Positions 17,122-27,212 are shown, numbered from the stretch's first letter. The stretch is 64,000 nucleotides of DNA from AAA164-E04 sp014239995 (GCA_029247315.1 JAQWLM010000071.1:14122-78121); one strand, 5' to 3'. Notes: generated from the sequence alone by a model not told the origin. Numbers and translations: made by a program.

Positions 17122-18402
17122 ATGGAAATACTGGAAGCTTTGAAGTGGCGTGGTTTGTTCGCGGATTGCACCGATTTACCGGGTCTGCAAAGACGTTTGA
17201 CCGAGGGACCGCTCACCTTGTACTGTGGTTTCGATCCCACTGCCGATAGTCTTCATGTGGGTCATCTCGTTCCCCTGATCGCGCTGCGTCGTTTTCAGGA
17301 CATGGGTCATCATCCCATAGCTGTGGCTGGTGGAGCCACAGGTTCGATAGGAGATCCAAGCGGCAAGAGTGCGGAGCGTCAGCTGCTTACTCGCGAGCAA
17401 CTGAACCACAACATCGCATTGGTGCAGGGCCAATTGAAGCGCCTGCTGGATTTTGAGGTAACTTCGAATCCAGCCCGTCTCGTGGACAATGCCTCGTGGG
17501 TTGGAGGTATTTCCTACCTGGATTTCTTGCGGGACATTGGTAAGCATTTCACCGTGAACGTGATGGTTGCCAAGGAATCGGTGCGAGCCCGCATGGAAGA
17601 TCGGGAGGTTGGCATCAGCTACACTGAATTCAGTTACATGTTGCTGCAGGCTTTTGATTTTTATCATCTCCATGAGCAGGCGGATTGCGAGTTGCAGATC
17701 GGAGGCAGTGATCAATGGGGTAACATCACCATGGGGATCGACTTGATTCGTAAAAAGAGTTCCAACCAGGCCTTCGGCCTGACCTTGCCCCTCATTACCA
17801 AGGCTGACGGTACCAAATTTGGAAAAACGGAATCTGGAGCCATCTGGCTGGATCCCCAGCGCACCAGTGTTTACCGGTTCTATCAGTTTTGGATGCGTAC
17901 GGACGATCGTGATGTGCTCAAATACCTGAAATTCTTTACTTTCCTTCCAAAGGAAGCAATCGATTCGCTTGAGGCACAGCATGGGAAACATCCCGAGAAG
18001 CGGGTTGCCCAGAAAGCGCTTGCGAAGGCGATGACCGAATTGATTCATGGCACAGGGGCCACAGCTGAGGCGGTGAAGGCCAGTGAGATTCTTTTTGGTG
18101 GAGACTTGGAGGGAATCCATGAGCTTACCTTCAACGATGTTTTGGGTGAAGTTCCGACATCGTCTTTGCCCTTGGCGCAACTTACTGAAACAGGTGTTCT
18201 CCTCGTGGAAGCTCTCGTGGAAGCCGGGCTTGCACCGTCCAAGGGGCAGGCACGTAAGGATATCCAGGGTGGTGGTGCCAACGTCAATAACGTGCGTGAG
18301 CAGGATCCAAAAAGGACTTTGAGGGTATCAGACCTGCTCTTTGGGAAGCATATACTACTCCGAAAGGGAAAAAAACATTACGCGGTGATCAGTTTCACCT
18401 AA
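17122..18402 (+). CDS. tyrS: Tyrosyl-tRNA synthetase
   Basis: A 426-residue class Ic synthetase that charges tRNA-Tyr. The tyrosine and ATP site begins LYCGFDPTADSLHVGHLVPL, where HVGH is the HIGH motif. The substrate-binding stretch is QIGGSDQWGNITMGIDLI and the KMSKS loop appears as KFGKTESGAIWLD. The C-terminal S4 RNA-binding domain (LVEAGLAPSKGQARKDIQGG, ending HYAVISF) is complete. The ATG at 17122 is 58 bases after the rpsA terminator, so tyrS has its own promoter. No T-box leader is visible. Confidence 0.98.
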   Translation: MEILEALKWRGLFADCTDLPGLQRRLTEGPLTLYCGFDPTADSLHVGHLVPLIALRRFQDMGHHPIAVAGGATGSIGDPSGKSAERQLLTREQLNHNIALVQGQLKRLLDFEVTSNPARLVDNASWVGGISYLDFLRDIGKHFTVNVMVAKESVRARMEDREVGISYTEFSYMLLQAFDFYHLHEQADCELQIGGSDQWGNITMGIDLIRKKSSNQAFGLTLPLITKADGTKFGKTESGAIWLDPQRTSVYRFYQFWMRTDDRDVLKYLKFFTFLPKEAIDSLEAQHGKHPEKRVAQKALAKAMTELIHGTGATAEAVKASEILFGGDLEGIHELTFNDVLGEVPTSSLPLAQLTETGVLLVEALVEAGLAPSKGQARKDIQGGGANVNNVREQDPKRTLRVSDLLFGKHILLRKGKKHYAVISFT

Positions 18403-18428
18403 ATCAGGCTGGGCTATCTGATGGATGA

Positions 18429-21383
18429 TCAGCGTGTCTTCCCCAGAGAGGCGAGGTAGCTCACAAGGTCGGCGAAGGCGTCGTTACTCAAGGATGCCGT
18501 GAGGCCTGAGGGCATCAGGGAAACCTGGCTGTTTTCGCGGAAGGCAATGGAATCCTTAGGTAGACGTGTCTGAACATTTGCCATGTTGCGAAGTATGATC
18601 ACGCGGCCGTTTTCCTCGATCACTGCGCCCGTGTAGACGCTTTCGTCTTTTGTTGTGATGACGGATGTGCTGTAACCCTCCTTGATCTTCGCGCTTGGTT
18701 GGATCAGGGATTCGATCAGGTAATCTATTGGGGCAGAGGCTCCAATACTGGACAGATCGGGCCCAATGGAGCCCCCTTTGCCTTGAATGGCATGGCATAT
18801 GGTGCAGGCCAGTTCTGGGCGTTGGTAGACTTGAGCACCCTGGACCGGATCTCCCTCATTGACCATTAAAAGCAGCCGTTGCATTCGGTCCTTATCCAAT
18901 TGCTGTGCAATCGGGTGGATGGAACCAGCACGTGCCAGACCTTTCATCAAGGGAGCACCGCCATGTCCCGATGTTTCCACCATCCGGGTGGCAATGATGG
19001 CATTTTTTTCAGGGATTTCAGTACCATTGAGTGATTCAGTCAGTGTGTCCAGAGCAAGAGGCTTGATCGTCAGTGCGCCCATTAATGCCTCAACATCATG
19101 CGTGGCCAGTTTGAACTGAAGGATGAGGGCGGCGCTGCGTCCGGCGTCTGAAGGGGCGAGCTGTGCCAGCGCCATGCAGGCTGAAACCCGGTTTTCTGGC
19201 GCGACCAAGGAATCCGACGCAACCCGATGCAGCTCGTTACGTTTTCCCATGTGTGCCAATCCCTCGGCGGCTGCACGATGCATGGCACGTGTCTTGGACT
19301 CAAGAGACAGGGAAAGGAGGGGTTTTAGGCCCTCAAGGCCCCAAAGTCCCGCCAGTCTGCATGCCGCAGCCATGGATTCCTCACGGCCCGATTGCATTAG
19401 GGCCTGGCAGGTCTCGACACTTTTTGTTGCATTGGAAGGTCTGATAAGTCGATCCTCCGCTGCCTCAAGCAATGCCTGTATCGCTTCAACAGACAGGACA
19501 TGTTCAGGGTTGGCTGCGATGGGTAACAAAATGTTCATGGCATCAGCAGAGCCTATTTTGCCCACCACCTGTATCGTGGAGGCATCTGCCTGAGGAGAAT
19601 CGTCTGCAAGCATCCCGAGTAGCGGTTCGATAAGTTCGGGACGTTCAACCGCTTTCAAGGCAAAAGCCAGATGCTCGGGTTTGTCACCAAGATCCAGGGT
19701 GGCTTTTTCCAAGGCAGGTACCCAATGGGCCTGCAGCGCGCGACAGGTCCTCCACAGGGCAAAATCAAGGAAGGTATCCATGGGGTGATCCAGCACTTGG
19801 AGAGCGACCTCGACGGACTCCGCCTTGTCCATTGTTCCCAGAGCGGTGACTGCCTCCAGTCGAACTCTCGGATGAGGGTCGTTGACCAGTGTCGTAAAGG
19901 TTGCAAGGGTATCACCCCAGTCATGCAACACGCGTGTTGTAGCAGCACGGACTCGGTGATCGGATGATTTCAATAAATCGCGTGCATACATTTTTGAGGG
20001 CACGGATGAGATCGTTTGAAGCGTCCATAATGCCTCGAGTCGATGATGTTCATAAGCGGTATGCGATCGGTCCAGTTTTTTCACCCAGGCGTCGATAGCT
20101 GACCTGACTTTCGCAGGCTCAAAGTGTTTCAAGGCCTGTTTTGCATTCAGCCTCACCCAGTCCTCTTCAGCCTTGAGTTTATCCAGCAGCTCCATGATGG
20201 AGGCACCTGCATAATTCTGAGGCGTTAGTAGAGGACGTTCCTTGGCGGTGATGCGCCAGATGCGTCCATGCACTTGGTCGCGACGTTTATCGCGAAAGTC
20301 TACCTCGCCATGCTGGATGATTGGGTTATACCAGTCGGCGACATAAACCGCTCCATCCGGTCCCATGGCAATATCGACAGGGCGGAAAGAAACGTGGCTT
20401 GATTGAAGCAGGTCTTTCTTCAGGGTGGAGGTATAACCGCTCTTTGATTCGTCAATGACATACCGGTCAATGTTGTTGGCGCGAAAATCATTCGCCAGCA
20501 TGTTGCCACTCCATGAGGGAGGGAAGTGAGTGCCACTGATGATTTCGATGCCGCAGAGCTTGGGTCTGCCGGGATTCAAGCCATTCAAGAAACGCAGTTC
20601 GTTTGGGGATGCCTTGAAGATACTTTCCGGAAATGAATAATGGATGCCTTCTCCCCCGGCTCCATCTGTCTGGAAGGTTTGACCCCAACGGTCAAACACC
20701 ACACCCCATGGGTTGACCAGTCCTCGGCTGTAAATTTCCAGCCGTTGCGTGTGCGTGTCATAGGACCATAAGCCGCCACCGTTGAGCCGCCTTGGGCCAT
20801 GGATTGTCTCGACATGGGTTCCGATGTAATAGCCTTGTAGCATGTAGATGCGTCCATTTGGGCCCCAGCGCAAACGGTGCAGGGTATGGTGCGTGTCTTC
20901 TGTGCCAAAGCCCGATAGCAATACCTTTTTTTTGTCCGCTTTCAGGTCATTATTGGTGTCGGTGAGATGGATCAATTCTTCGGCATGTGCTACGAAGGCT
21001 CCACCGGCTCCATCGGGGAGTACGCCGCCAGGAATAATGAGTCTGTCGTAGAAAACGGACGATCGGTCTGCAGTTCCATCCTGATCCAGATCTTCCAGGA
21101 TGACGATCTGGTCACCAGGCTCCTGGTTAACGTTCAGCTGTGGGTAGGTCTTGCTGCTTGATACCCAGAGTCGTCCTTCGTGGTCAAAAGCAATCTGGGT
21201 AGGCTTGGCAATCAGTGGATCGGCTGCCCAGAGATTAACATCAAACCCGCTGGCTACCTTGAAGGAGGCCTTTTCAACGGAAGGGTCTGGTGGTGGGATG
21301 TCATGGAGGCTGCGCTGCGCCATTGCTGGGCTGACCAGCAGGCAGCAGAAAAGCGAGAATTGACGTATTGGGCTTGGCATCAT
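18429..21383 (-). CDS. PVC-type heme-binding protein: beta-propeller, HEAT repeats and cytochrome c domain
   Basis: A 984-residue secreted protein of the family called membrane-bound dehydrogenase or PVC-type heme-binding protein in Planctomycetes and Verrucomicrobia. A signal peptide (residues 1-22, SPAMA|Q) is followed by a propeller domain (about 25-390) with PTQIAFDHEGRLWVSSSKTY and GPDGAVYVADWYNPIIQHGE. HEAT-like repeats fill about 400-800 (LVNDPHPRVRLEAVTALGTM is a clear one). A C-terminal cytochrome c domain holds CTICHAIQGKGGSIGPDLS and a later Met-containing stretch. It is the last gene of a four-gene operon and overlaps the SGNH hydrolase stop by 4 bases. It probably takes part in periplasmic oxidation of sugars, though no member has a settled reaction that I can cite. 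Confidence 0.9.
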   Translation of the reverse strand: MMPSPIRQFSLFCCLLVSPAMAQRSLHDIPPPDPSVEKASFKVASGFDVNLWAADPLIAKPTQIAFDHEGRLWVSSSKTYPQLNVNQEPGDQIVILEDLDQDGTADRSSVFYDRLIIPGGVLPDGAGGAFVAHAEELIHLTDTNNDLKADKKKVLLSGFGTEDTHHTLHRLRWGPNGRIYMLQGYYIGTHVETIHGPRRLNGGGLWSYDTHTQRLEIYSRGLVNPWGVVFDRWGQTFQTDGAGGEGIHYSFPESIFKASPNELRFLNGLNPGRPKLCGIEIISGTHFPPSWSGNMLANDFRANNIDRYVIDESKSGYTSTLKKDLLQSSHVSFRPVDIAMGPDGAVYVADWYNPIIQHGEVDFRDKRRDQVHGRIWRITAKERPLLTPQNYAGASIMELLDKLKAEEDWVRLNAKQALKHFEPAKVRSAIDAWVKKLDRSHTAYEHHRLEALWTLQTISSVPSKMYARDLLKSSDHRVRAATTRVLHDWGDTLATFTTLVNDPHPRVRLEAVTALGTMDKAESVEVALQVLDHPMDTFLDFALWRTCRALQAHWVPALEKATLDLGDKPEHLAFALKAVERPELIEPLLGMLADDSPQADASTIQVVGKIGSADAMNILLPIAANPEHVLSVEAIQALLEAAEDRLIRPSNATKSVETCQALMQSGREESMAAACRLAGLWGLEGLKPLLSLSLESKTRAMHRAAAEGLAHMGKRNELHRVASDSLVAPENRVSACMALAQLAPSDAGRSAALILQFKLATHDVEALMGALTIKPLALDTLTESLNGTEIPEKNAIIATRMVETSGHGGAPLMKGLARAGSIHPIAQQLDKDRMQRLLLMVNEGDPVQGAQVYQRPELACTICHAIQGKGGSIGPDLSSIGASAPIDYLIESLIQPSAKIKEGYSTSVITTKDESVYTGAVIEENGRVIILRNMANVQTRLPKDSIAFRENSQVSLMPSGLTASLSNDAFADLVSYLASLGKTR

Positions 21384-22300
21384 TTTTGAAGGAGTCTCTG
21401 AATCCGCTTTTCCTGCTTGGCAATGAGAGGCTCCAGTTGGGCAGGTTCTTCTTGGGCGATTTGTTGTTCGTTTTTGCGTTCACCGTAGACAAAGGCGTCG
21501 TTGCGGGGACGCCATCGATGAAAATAAAGGGTGTTCTTCCGGACGATCGCCCTGCGAATGATGTTTGCAGCGGGAGTGTTCATTGGGAGAATCGGTGGTG
21601 GAAAGTCCAGCGCGTCGGCGATAATGTCGCTGACTTTGCGATAGCCTGCCTTTGAAAGATGGAGTTTGTTTTCTCGAAATGCAGGATCATTGAGTGCATC
21701 CATCCCGAAAAGGTGGATTGCTCTGTGCCCACCCTCCATGGCCGCTTCAAGCATAACATCGGCGTAAAGCTTGAGGCTTGCATGGAGGGATGCCTTTCCT
21801 GCTGGAACCTGGGGCGGAGTGAGGATGACTAGCCTTGCTTCAAGACGAACGATTTGGTCCATCAGGCGTTTGAGTCCCTGTCGAAAGGACGGAATACCCG
21901 CGCTTCCATCAAAGGACTCGTTGAATCCGTAAGCAAGGAAGACGACGGTGGGACGCAGGGTAGTCAAGTGCCTGAGCATCCGTTGAAATCCTTCCTCAGG
22001 GTCACCGAAAACCTGCCGGCGTCTTCCACCTGCCCGAGAGTGACCATAGACCGTGTCGCCGTCCCATCCAAGGTTGCGGAAGGTGATGTCTCGCCGTTTC
22101 CAGTGAAGCATCATGGATGTTTCCAGATGACCGTAATCCAGTGCTCGCTCAAAAAAGGAATTCCCAAGGAAGACAACCCTGTCCCCTTCCTCAAGGGTGA
22201 ATGCTGCAGGTTCCAGGGGCACTGCAGAGGATGCCGGTTGCCACGCCAAGGTCCATAACAGGCTCAGGATGCATGCGGATCGGGATGCCATGGTTCTCAA
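21380..22300 (-). CDS. SGNH/GDSL-family hydrolase
   Basis: A 306-residue exported esterase-like protein. The signal peptide is about residues 1-26. The nucleophile block I is VVFLGNSFFERALDYG, with the Ser in GNSF where classical members read GDSL or GDSI. Block II Gly lies in FRNLGWDGDTVYGHSRAG and block III Asn in VVFLAYGFNESFDG. The catalytic His is in ENKLHLSKAGY, where a Glu occupies the place of the Asp seen in DNGIHL of relatives. PVC genomes often carry such genes beside DUF1501 and cytochrome genes, where they may remove acyl groups from polysaccharides. The C-terminal 40 residues (KNEQQIAQEEPAQLEPLIAK) form a charged helix. Confidence 0.88.
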   Translation of the reverse strand: MRTMASRSACILSLLWTLAWQPASSAVPLEPAAFTLEEGDRVVFLGNSFFERALDYGHLETSMMLHWKRRDITFRNLGWDGDTVYGHSRAGGRRRQVFGDPEEGFQRMLRHLTTLRPTVVFLAYGFNESFDGSAGIPSFRQGLKRLMDQIVRLEARLVILTPPQVPAGKASLHASLKLYADVMLEAAMEGGHRAIHLFGMDALNDPAFRENKLHLSKAGYRKVSDIIADALDFPPPILPMNTPAANIIRRAIVRKNTLYFHRWRPRNDAFVYGERKNEQQIAQEEPAQLEPLIAKQEKRIQRLLQK

Positions 22301-22341
22301 TATTCCGTATTTTCAAGAAATTGGCAATAGGGGAACAGGGC

Positions 22342-23817
22342 CTAGACAAGAATGTCTCGAATGACCTTTCCTTCATCCGTGGGGCCAATGAGTCTGTTGT
22401 TCAGTCCCTGGTAAGGGTAGCCGAACCGGTGGGGATGGATGCCGACCTGATGCAGGATGGTCGCTTGCAGATCACGCATGCCAACCGGGTTCTCGGCGAC
22501 ATAATATCCGATCTCGTCTGTATGGCCATAAGCGCCTGGTTGAATGCCGCCTCCTGCCATCCACATGGTAAAGGCATAGGGGTGGTGATCCCGTCCAATG
22601 AACCCCTTTTTTAAATCGCTGCGGGCGTTGTTTTGCATCATGGGTGTCCTTCCGAATTCACCTCCCCATACAATCAGTGTTTCCTCGAGCATGCCGCGTT
22701 GTTTCAGATCTGTGATCAGGGCCGCGATGGCCTGGTCAATCTGGCGGGACTTGATGGGAAGTGTCTCGTCGATGGATTCACCGGGTGAGGATCCGTGGTG
22801 GTCCCATCCCCAGTCGTAGAGCTGTACGAATCTAACTCCATTTTCAACCAGTCGTCTTGCTAGGACACAATTATTTGCGAATGTGGGATCATTCCCCTTG
22901 TAGAGAGTACGCGGATCGGAAGCTGTCTCGGCTTCCGAGATGTGTCCGGGTTTAGCCCCGTAGAGCCTGAGGATGTGTGCTGGCTCTCTTGAAATATCCA
23001 TGACCTCTGGCACGGACATTTGCATGCGGAAAGCCAGTTCATACTGCGCGATGCGGGTGATTGTTTCGGGATCTCCAGTGCGCACGTGCTGCATGTGGTT
23101 GAGGTCCTTCAGCGCATCAAGGGTATGGCGTCTGGCGGGTCGACTCATTCCCGGGGGATCAGACAGGTAAAGGATAGGATCCCCGCCGTCAGTGCGGCAT
23201 TGTACTCCCTGATAGAGTGTTGGCAAAAAGCCAGAGCCCCACAGAGATTTTCCGGCGCTTGGCGTCTTACCCCCAGAAGCCAGCACGACAAATCCGGGAA
23301 GATCCTTGCTGAGGCTTCCGATGCCATAGGTGATCCATGAGCCCATGGAGGGGTAACCAGGCAGGGAATTGCCGGTTTGAAGGAGCAGTTGGGCAGGTGA
23401 ATGATTGAACTGTTCTGTGTGACATGAGCGAATGATGCAGACATCATCCACGACCTTGGAAAACGCTGGTAGGAGGGTGCTGACCCATTGCCCAGTCTGG
23501 CCATGCTGCTGGATATCGAACTGTGGTTCGAGCATTTTGGGTGTGCCTTTGATGAAGGCAAACCGTTTTCCCTCCAGGTATTCTTTCGGGCAATCAGCTC
23601 CATGGAATTTGTGGAGTGCGGGTTTGTGCTCAAAAAGATCGATTTGTGAGGGCGAACCCGCCATGTGAAGATAAATCACCGACTTGGCTTTTGCGGGAAG
23701 CCTGAACCCTGTCTCCGCTGCCCCATGCACCTCGCGGTTCAAGAGTGATTGGAGTGCCATGGTCCCGAAACCAAGTCCCATGTTTCCAAAAAAATGTCTG
23801 CGTGTATGTATGTTCAT
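22342..23817 (-). CDS. DUF1501 family protein
   Basis: A 491-residue protein related to sulfatase/alkaline-phosphatase-like folds. The N-terminus is a Tat-type leader: NIHTRRHFFGNMGLGFGTMA contains the twin arginines. Family landmarks are KSVIYLHMAGSPSQIDLFEH, SCHTEQFNHSPAQLLL, MGSWITYGIGS, FVQLYDWGWDHHG, LIVWGGEFGRTPM, GRDHHPYAFTMWMAGGGI and the C-terminal DLQATILHQVGIHPHRFGYP. Members are almost always encoded next to a DUF1549/DUF1553 cytochrome protein, as here, 8 bases downstream of one. The function is unknown; export and partnership with the cytochrome protein are the firm points. Confidence 0.95.
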   Translation of the reverse strand: MNIHTRRHFFGNMGLGFGTMALQSLLNREVHGAAETGFRLPAKAKSVIYLHMAGSPSQIDLFEHKPALHKFHGADCPKEYLEGKRFAFIKGTPKMLEPQFDIQQHGQTGQWVSTLLPAFSKVVDDVCIIRSCHTEQFNHSPAQLLLQTGNSLPGYPSMGSWITYGIGSLSKDLPGFVVLASGGKTPSAGKSLWGSGFLPTLYQGVQCRTDGGDPILYLSDPPGMSRPARRHTLDALKDLNHMQHVRTGDPETITRIAQYELAFRMQMSVPEVMDISREPAHILRLYGAKPGHISEAETASDPRTLYKGNDPTFANNCVLARRLVENGVRFVQLYDWGWDHHGSSPGESIDETLPIKSRQIDQAIAALITDLKQRGMLEETLIVWGGEFGRTPMMQNNARSDLKKGFIGRDHHPYAFTMWMAGGGIQPGAYGHTDEIGYYVAENPVGMRDLQATILHQVGIHPHRFGYPYQGLNNRLIGPTDEGKVIRDILV

Positions 23818-23825
23818 ACCGAGCC

Positions 23826-26117
23826 TTATTTCATCAGGAATTCATCCAGATTCAGGAGCACATTGGCGACTCCGATCATGGCCGCATCCCCCGTTGGTAT
23901 GCCTGCCGTTTTCATCAGGACCTGGGCCCCATCCGGATCTTTTTCATGCAGTAATTTCAGGGCGTGATAAAGTTTCATCAGCCGGTCCAGTTCGTGCTCC
24001 TCGGGAACGCGCGCCAGGAGCCGTCGAAATCCTTCACTGATGTTCATGGCCAGATCCTTGCCATGGGTCTGCATGTGCTGAGAAAGAGCACCCGCTGCTT
24101 CCACGAATGCGAGGTCGTTCAGGGTAACCAGGGCTTGAAGCGGTGTGTTGGTTCGCACACGGCGTATCTGGCAGATCTCCCCACTTCCTGCATCAAAGGT
24201 GGTCATGGCAGGATGTGGGCTGGTTCGCTTGAGGTAGGTGTAGATGGCTCTGCGGTATCGCTCCCCCCCCGTGGCATTCTTCCAGTCCTCCCCGCTGTAA
24301 GTTGTCTTCCATACTCCCGGTGGCTGGTGCGGCATGACGGAAGGCCCTCCAACCTTTCGCGTCAGCAATCCAGAGGCCGCCAAGGCCTGGTCACGTACGG
24401 CTTCGGCAGATAATCGAAAACGCGGCCCACGGCTGAGCCATCTGTTGGAGGGGTCCTTGGCCAGATGATCACGGGTGCTCTCCGATGTTTGACGGTAGGT
24501 TTTTGAAAGGACCATGACACGCAGGATTTTCTTCAGGGACCACCCTTTTTCACGAAATTCCAGTGCCAGCCAATCGAGTAGTTTCGGATGGCTTGGTGCT
24601 AGCCCCTGCGACCCAAAATCCTCCTCAGTCTCCACCAATCCTCTCCCAAAAAGGCGTGCCCAGACGCGGTTTGCCAGAACCCGGGCCGTGAGTGGATTCT
24701 TGGCGGAGATCAACCATGTTGCGACATCGAGCCTCGAACGGGCTTCCTTTACAGGTGGAATACCTAAACCGGGTAAGAGTGTTGGTTCGATGATCTCGCC
24801 CTGGTTTAGAAAATTCCCACGCTTTTGAATCCGTGTTGTCCTTTGTTTCCCAGGAGGCAGTTCCAGCATGACAGGCGTCTTGGAGATCTGGTGGTCCAAC
24901 TGCTCTAGACGTTGGCGGGTTTTTTCAAGATCTTCCTTCTGGTCAGTCCTCTGCTCGAGCCTTGCGATGGCTTCCTTCAGTTGAGCGACCTCTCTCCCCT
25001 GTGTCGCGTTGGGAGTGGGCCACAGGGGAGTTTCCTGGTCGTTGTCCTCCGTCTGGTTAAAGAAAGCGTAGAAGGCGTAATAATCATTCAGGCTGATAGG
25101 ATCATACTTGTGCGAGTGGCACTTGGCGCAACCCATGGTGAGCCCCATCCAGACCTGAATGGTGGTATCCACTCGGTCCTTCACGGCCTTGACGCGAAAC
25201 TCCTCATTGTCTGTGCCACCCTCTTCGTTAGTCATTGTGTTTCGATGAAAAGCGGTGGCTAAAACCTGCTGGCTGGTGCGTTTTGGAAGCAGGTCTCCCG
25301 CCAGTTGTTCCAAAGTAAAACGGTCGTAGGGCATATCCGCATTGAAAGCATCGATGACCCAGTCACGGTAGCGCCAGATGTCGCGGTGTTTGTCTTTTTC
25401 ATAGCCTCTGGTGTCTGCGTAACGCGCAAGGTCCAGCCACATTCTTGCCCAGTGTTCACCGAAAGATTCGGAACCAAGGAGTCTGTCCACGACTTTTTCA
25501 AAGGCATCAGGGTCGGTATCTTCCTTAAAGCGATCCACCTCTTGTGGTGTCGGGGGAAGGCCGACGAGATCCAGGCTTACACGACGTATTAAGCTTGAGG
25601 ATTTTTCGAGGGAAGAAGGTTGCAGACCTTGAGACTCCATCTGTGCCAGAATAAAATAGTCGATGGGGGAATCAGGCCACTTGGACTGAATGACTTGAGG
25701 GATGGTTTCCCTGTGGGGTGCCACAAATGCCCAGTGCGTTTCATAGTTTGCCCCTGAGATGATCCAGTCTCGGATCAGTGTGCGCTCTCCCTTTGCCAGA
25801 GGGTTCCCGTGCTTGGCCGGAGGCATGACGTCCTCCGGATCAGAACTTTCAATACGCATTATCAGAGCGCTTTGTTCAGGCTTGCCGGGGACCACTGCGG
25901 CGTAGCCACCCAGATCGCTCAAGGCTCCCTCGCGGACATCCAGTCTCAGTCCTGCCTTGCGTGCCGTGTCGTCCGGACCATGGCACTTCAGGCAATGTTC
26001 CGACAGAATGGGGCGGATGATTCGATTGAAATCGACCTCAGCCCGTGTATTCAGAAAAAGAAGGGTGATTCCTGCGATGAAACACAATCCAAATGAATGG
26101 GGACGGGGTGGTGCCAT
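23826..26117 (-). CDS. PSD1 / planctomycete cytochrome c protein (DUF1549-DUF1553)
   Basis: A 763-residue secreted protein and first gene of the minus-strand operon. A signal peptide (about 1-26) leads to a planctomycete cytochrome c domain with heme motif CLKCHGPDD near residue 41. The DUF1549 domain starts at PIDYFILAQMESQGLQPSS and includes RRVSLDLVGLPPTPQEV and a second CxxCH motif, CAKCHSHKYDPI. The C-terminal DUF1553 domain contains ARVLANRVWARLFGRGLVE and RRVRTNTPLQALVTLNDLAF. Between them a short helical linker replaces the large insert seen in its paralogue at 46584-50084. It likely passes electrons in the periplasm during oxidation of a polymer-derived substrate. Confidence 0.94.
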   Translation of the reverse strand: MAPPRPHSFGLCFIAGITLLFLNTRAEVDFNRIIRPILSEHCLKCHGPDDTARKAGLRLDVREGALSDLGGYAAVVPGKPEQSALIMRIESSDPEDVMPPAKHGNPLAKGERTLIRDWIISGANYETHWAFVAPHRETIPQVIQSKWPDSPIDYFILAQMESQGLQPSSLEKSSSLIRRVSLDLVGLPPTPQEVDRFKEDTDPDAFEKVVDRLLGSESFGEHWARMWLDLARYADTRGYEKDKHRDIWRYRDWVIDAFNADMPYDRFTLEQLAGDLLPKRTSQQVLATAFHRNTMTNEEGGTDNEEFRVKAVKDRVDTTIQVWMGLTMGCAKCHSHKYDPISLNDYYAFYAFFNQTEDNDQETPLWPTPNATQGREVAQLKEAIARLEQRTDQKEDLEKTRQRLEQLDHQISKTPVMLELPPGKQRTTRIQKRGNFLNQGEIIEPTLLPGLGIPPVKEARSRLDVATWLISAKNPLTARVLANRVWARLFGRGLVETEEDFGSQGLAPSHPKLLDWLALEFREKGWSLKKILRVMVLSKTYRQTSESTRDHLAKDPSNRWLSRGPRFRLSAEAVRDQALAASGLLTRKVGGPSVMPHQPPGVWKTTYSGEDWKNATGGERYRRAIYTYLKRTSPHPAMTTFDAGSGEICQIRRVRTNTPLQALVTLNDLAFVEAAGALSQHMQTHGKDLAMNISEGFRRLLARVPEEHELDRLMKLYHALKLLHEKDPDGAQVLMKTAGIPTGDAAMIGVANVLLNLDEFLMK

Positions 26118-26239
26118 GTATACAAGCCATCCTTACACAGTTCTACATGGAATTCAACCACCTTGCATGCTGCCACTGCTACCTTCTTCCTTGGTCTGTG
26201 CTCTTGAAATCTCAGCTTATTGTTGATTTAATCACTCCC

Positions 26240-27070
26240 ATGCAAATCTCGATGTGCCCATGCAGATATCTTTCGCGTCCATGCCTGCTTATCTGTTGGC
26301 TGTTTCTTCAATTCTCGGTGCTTTCTTCCTTTGCTGAGAGCGCAAGCACAAAAAACGAATGGATTCCTCTCTTTGACGGAAAAAGTCTGGATGGCTGGAT
26401 TCCAAAAATACGTTATCGAGCGCTTGGGGAAAACCATGGCAACACATTCCGTGTCGAGGAAGGCTTGCTCAAGGTGGGTTATGACCCTGGGGCCTACCCG
26501 GAGTTTCAAGAGACATTCGGGCATCTTTTCTATCACAAACCCTATACCAATTATGTGCTGAGGGCGGAGTATCGCTTTGTGGGGTCGCAGGTCAAAGGCG
26601 GCCCTGGCTGGGCTTATCGAAACAGCGGCTTGATGCTCCATGGAGAGATGCCTGAAACGATGGAAGTAGATCAGGATTTTCCAGCCTCCATTGAAGTGCA
26701 ATTGCTTGGTGGAGATGGGAAAAATAAGCGTACTACTGCCAATATTTGCACCCCGGGTACGCATATCACCTTGGATGGTTCTTTGACGAAACGACACTGT
26801 ATGGGATCCAGCTCCAAGACCTACCATGGTGATCAATGGGTGACTGTCGAGGTGGAAGTGCGAGGTCATGCTTCCATGAAATGTATGATGGAAGGACAGA
26901 CCGTTTTCATGCTCACGCATCCGGTGCTGGATGATGGAGATCCGCATTCCAGGCGGCTCATGGATGCCAACGGTGGGGATGCGCGTATTGTCGGTGGCAG
27001 CATTTCGATACAATCCGAAAGCCATCCTGTGGAGTTTCGCAGGATTGAACTGAAAAAACTCGAGAATTGA
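26240..27070 (+). CDS. DUF1080 (3-keto-disaccharide hydrolase domain) protein
   Basis: A 276-residue secreted protein with the concanavalin-like DUF1080 fold. The start at 26240 gives a signal peptide (PCLLICWLFLQFSVLSSFAE); ATG at 26252 is equally possible, and upstream in-frame ATGs would overlap the divergent operon. Family motifs are WIPLFDGKSLDGW, NYVLRAEYRFVG, NSGLMLHGEMP, PASIEVQLLGGDGKNKRTT and a C-terminal EFRRIELKKLEN. Members bind or cleave glycans, including 3-keto-sugars in some cases. It diverges from the cytochrome/DUF1501 operon with 122 bases between starts, which supports a shared role in sugar-polymer use. Confidence 0.9.
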   Translation: MQISMCPCRYLSRPCLLICWLFLQFSVLSSFAESASTKNEWIPLFDGKSLDGWIPKIRYRALGENHGNTFRVEEGLLKVGYDPGAYPEFQETFGHLFYHKPYTNYVLRAEYRFVGSQVKGGPGWAYRNSGLMLHGEMPETMEVDQDFPASIEVQLLGGDGKNKRTTANICTPGTHITLDGSLTKRHCMGSSSKTYHGDQWVTVEVEVRGHASMKCMMEGQTVFMLTHPVLDDGDPHSRRLMDANGGDARIVGGSISIQSESHPVEFRRIELKKLEN

Positions 27071-27212
27071 GTTTGATCTCGATTCAAACTCATGGAGATC
27101 ACCATGACCGATTGATCCTGCTTTGCATGGAATCAAGGACGGTATAAAGGTGACAATTGACCTAAGGCATGCAAGGCTTGCCTGAAATCTACCTATCAAG
27201 ATTCTAGAACCC

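Noticed and set aside
17176..18180. A 334-residue open frame antisense to tyrS
   Set aside because: It lies wholly inside a strongly conserved gene, has no family motif, and long antisense frames are expected from codon bias.
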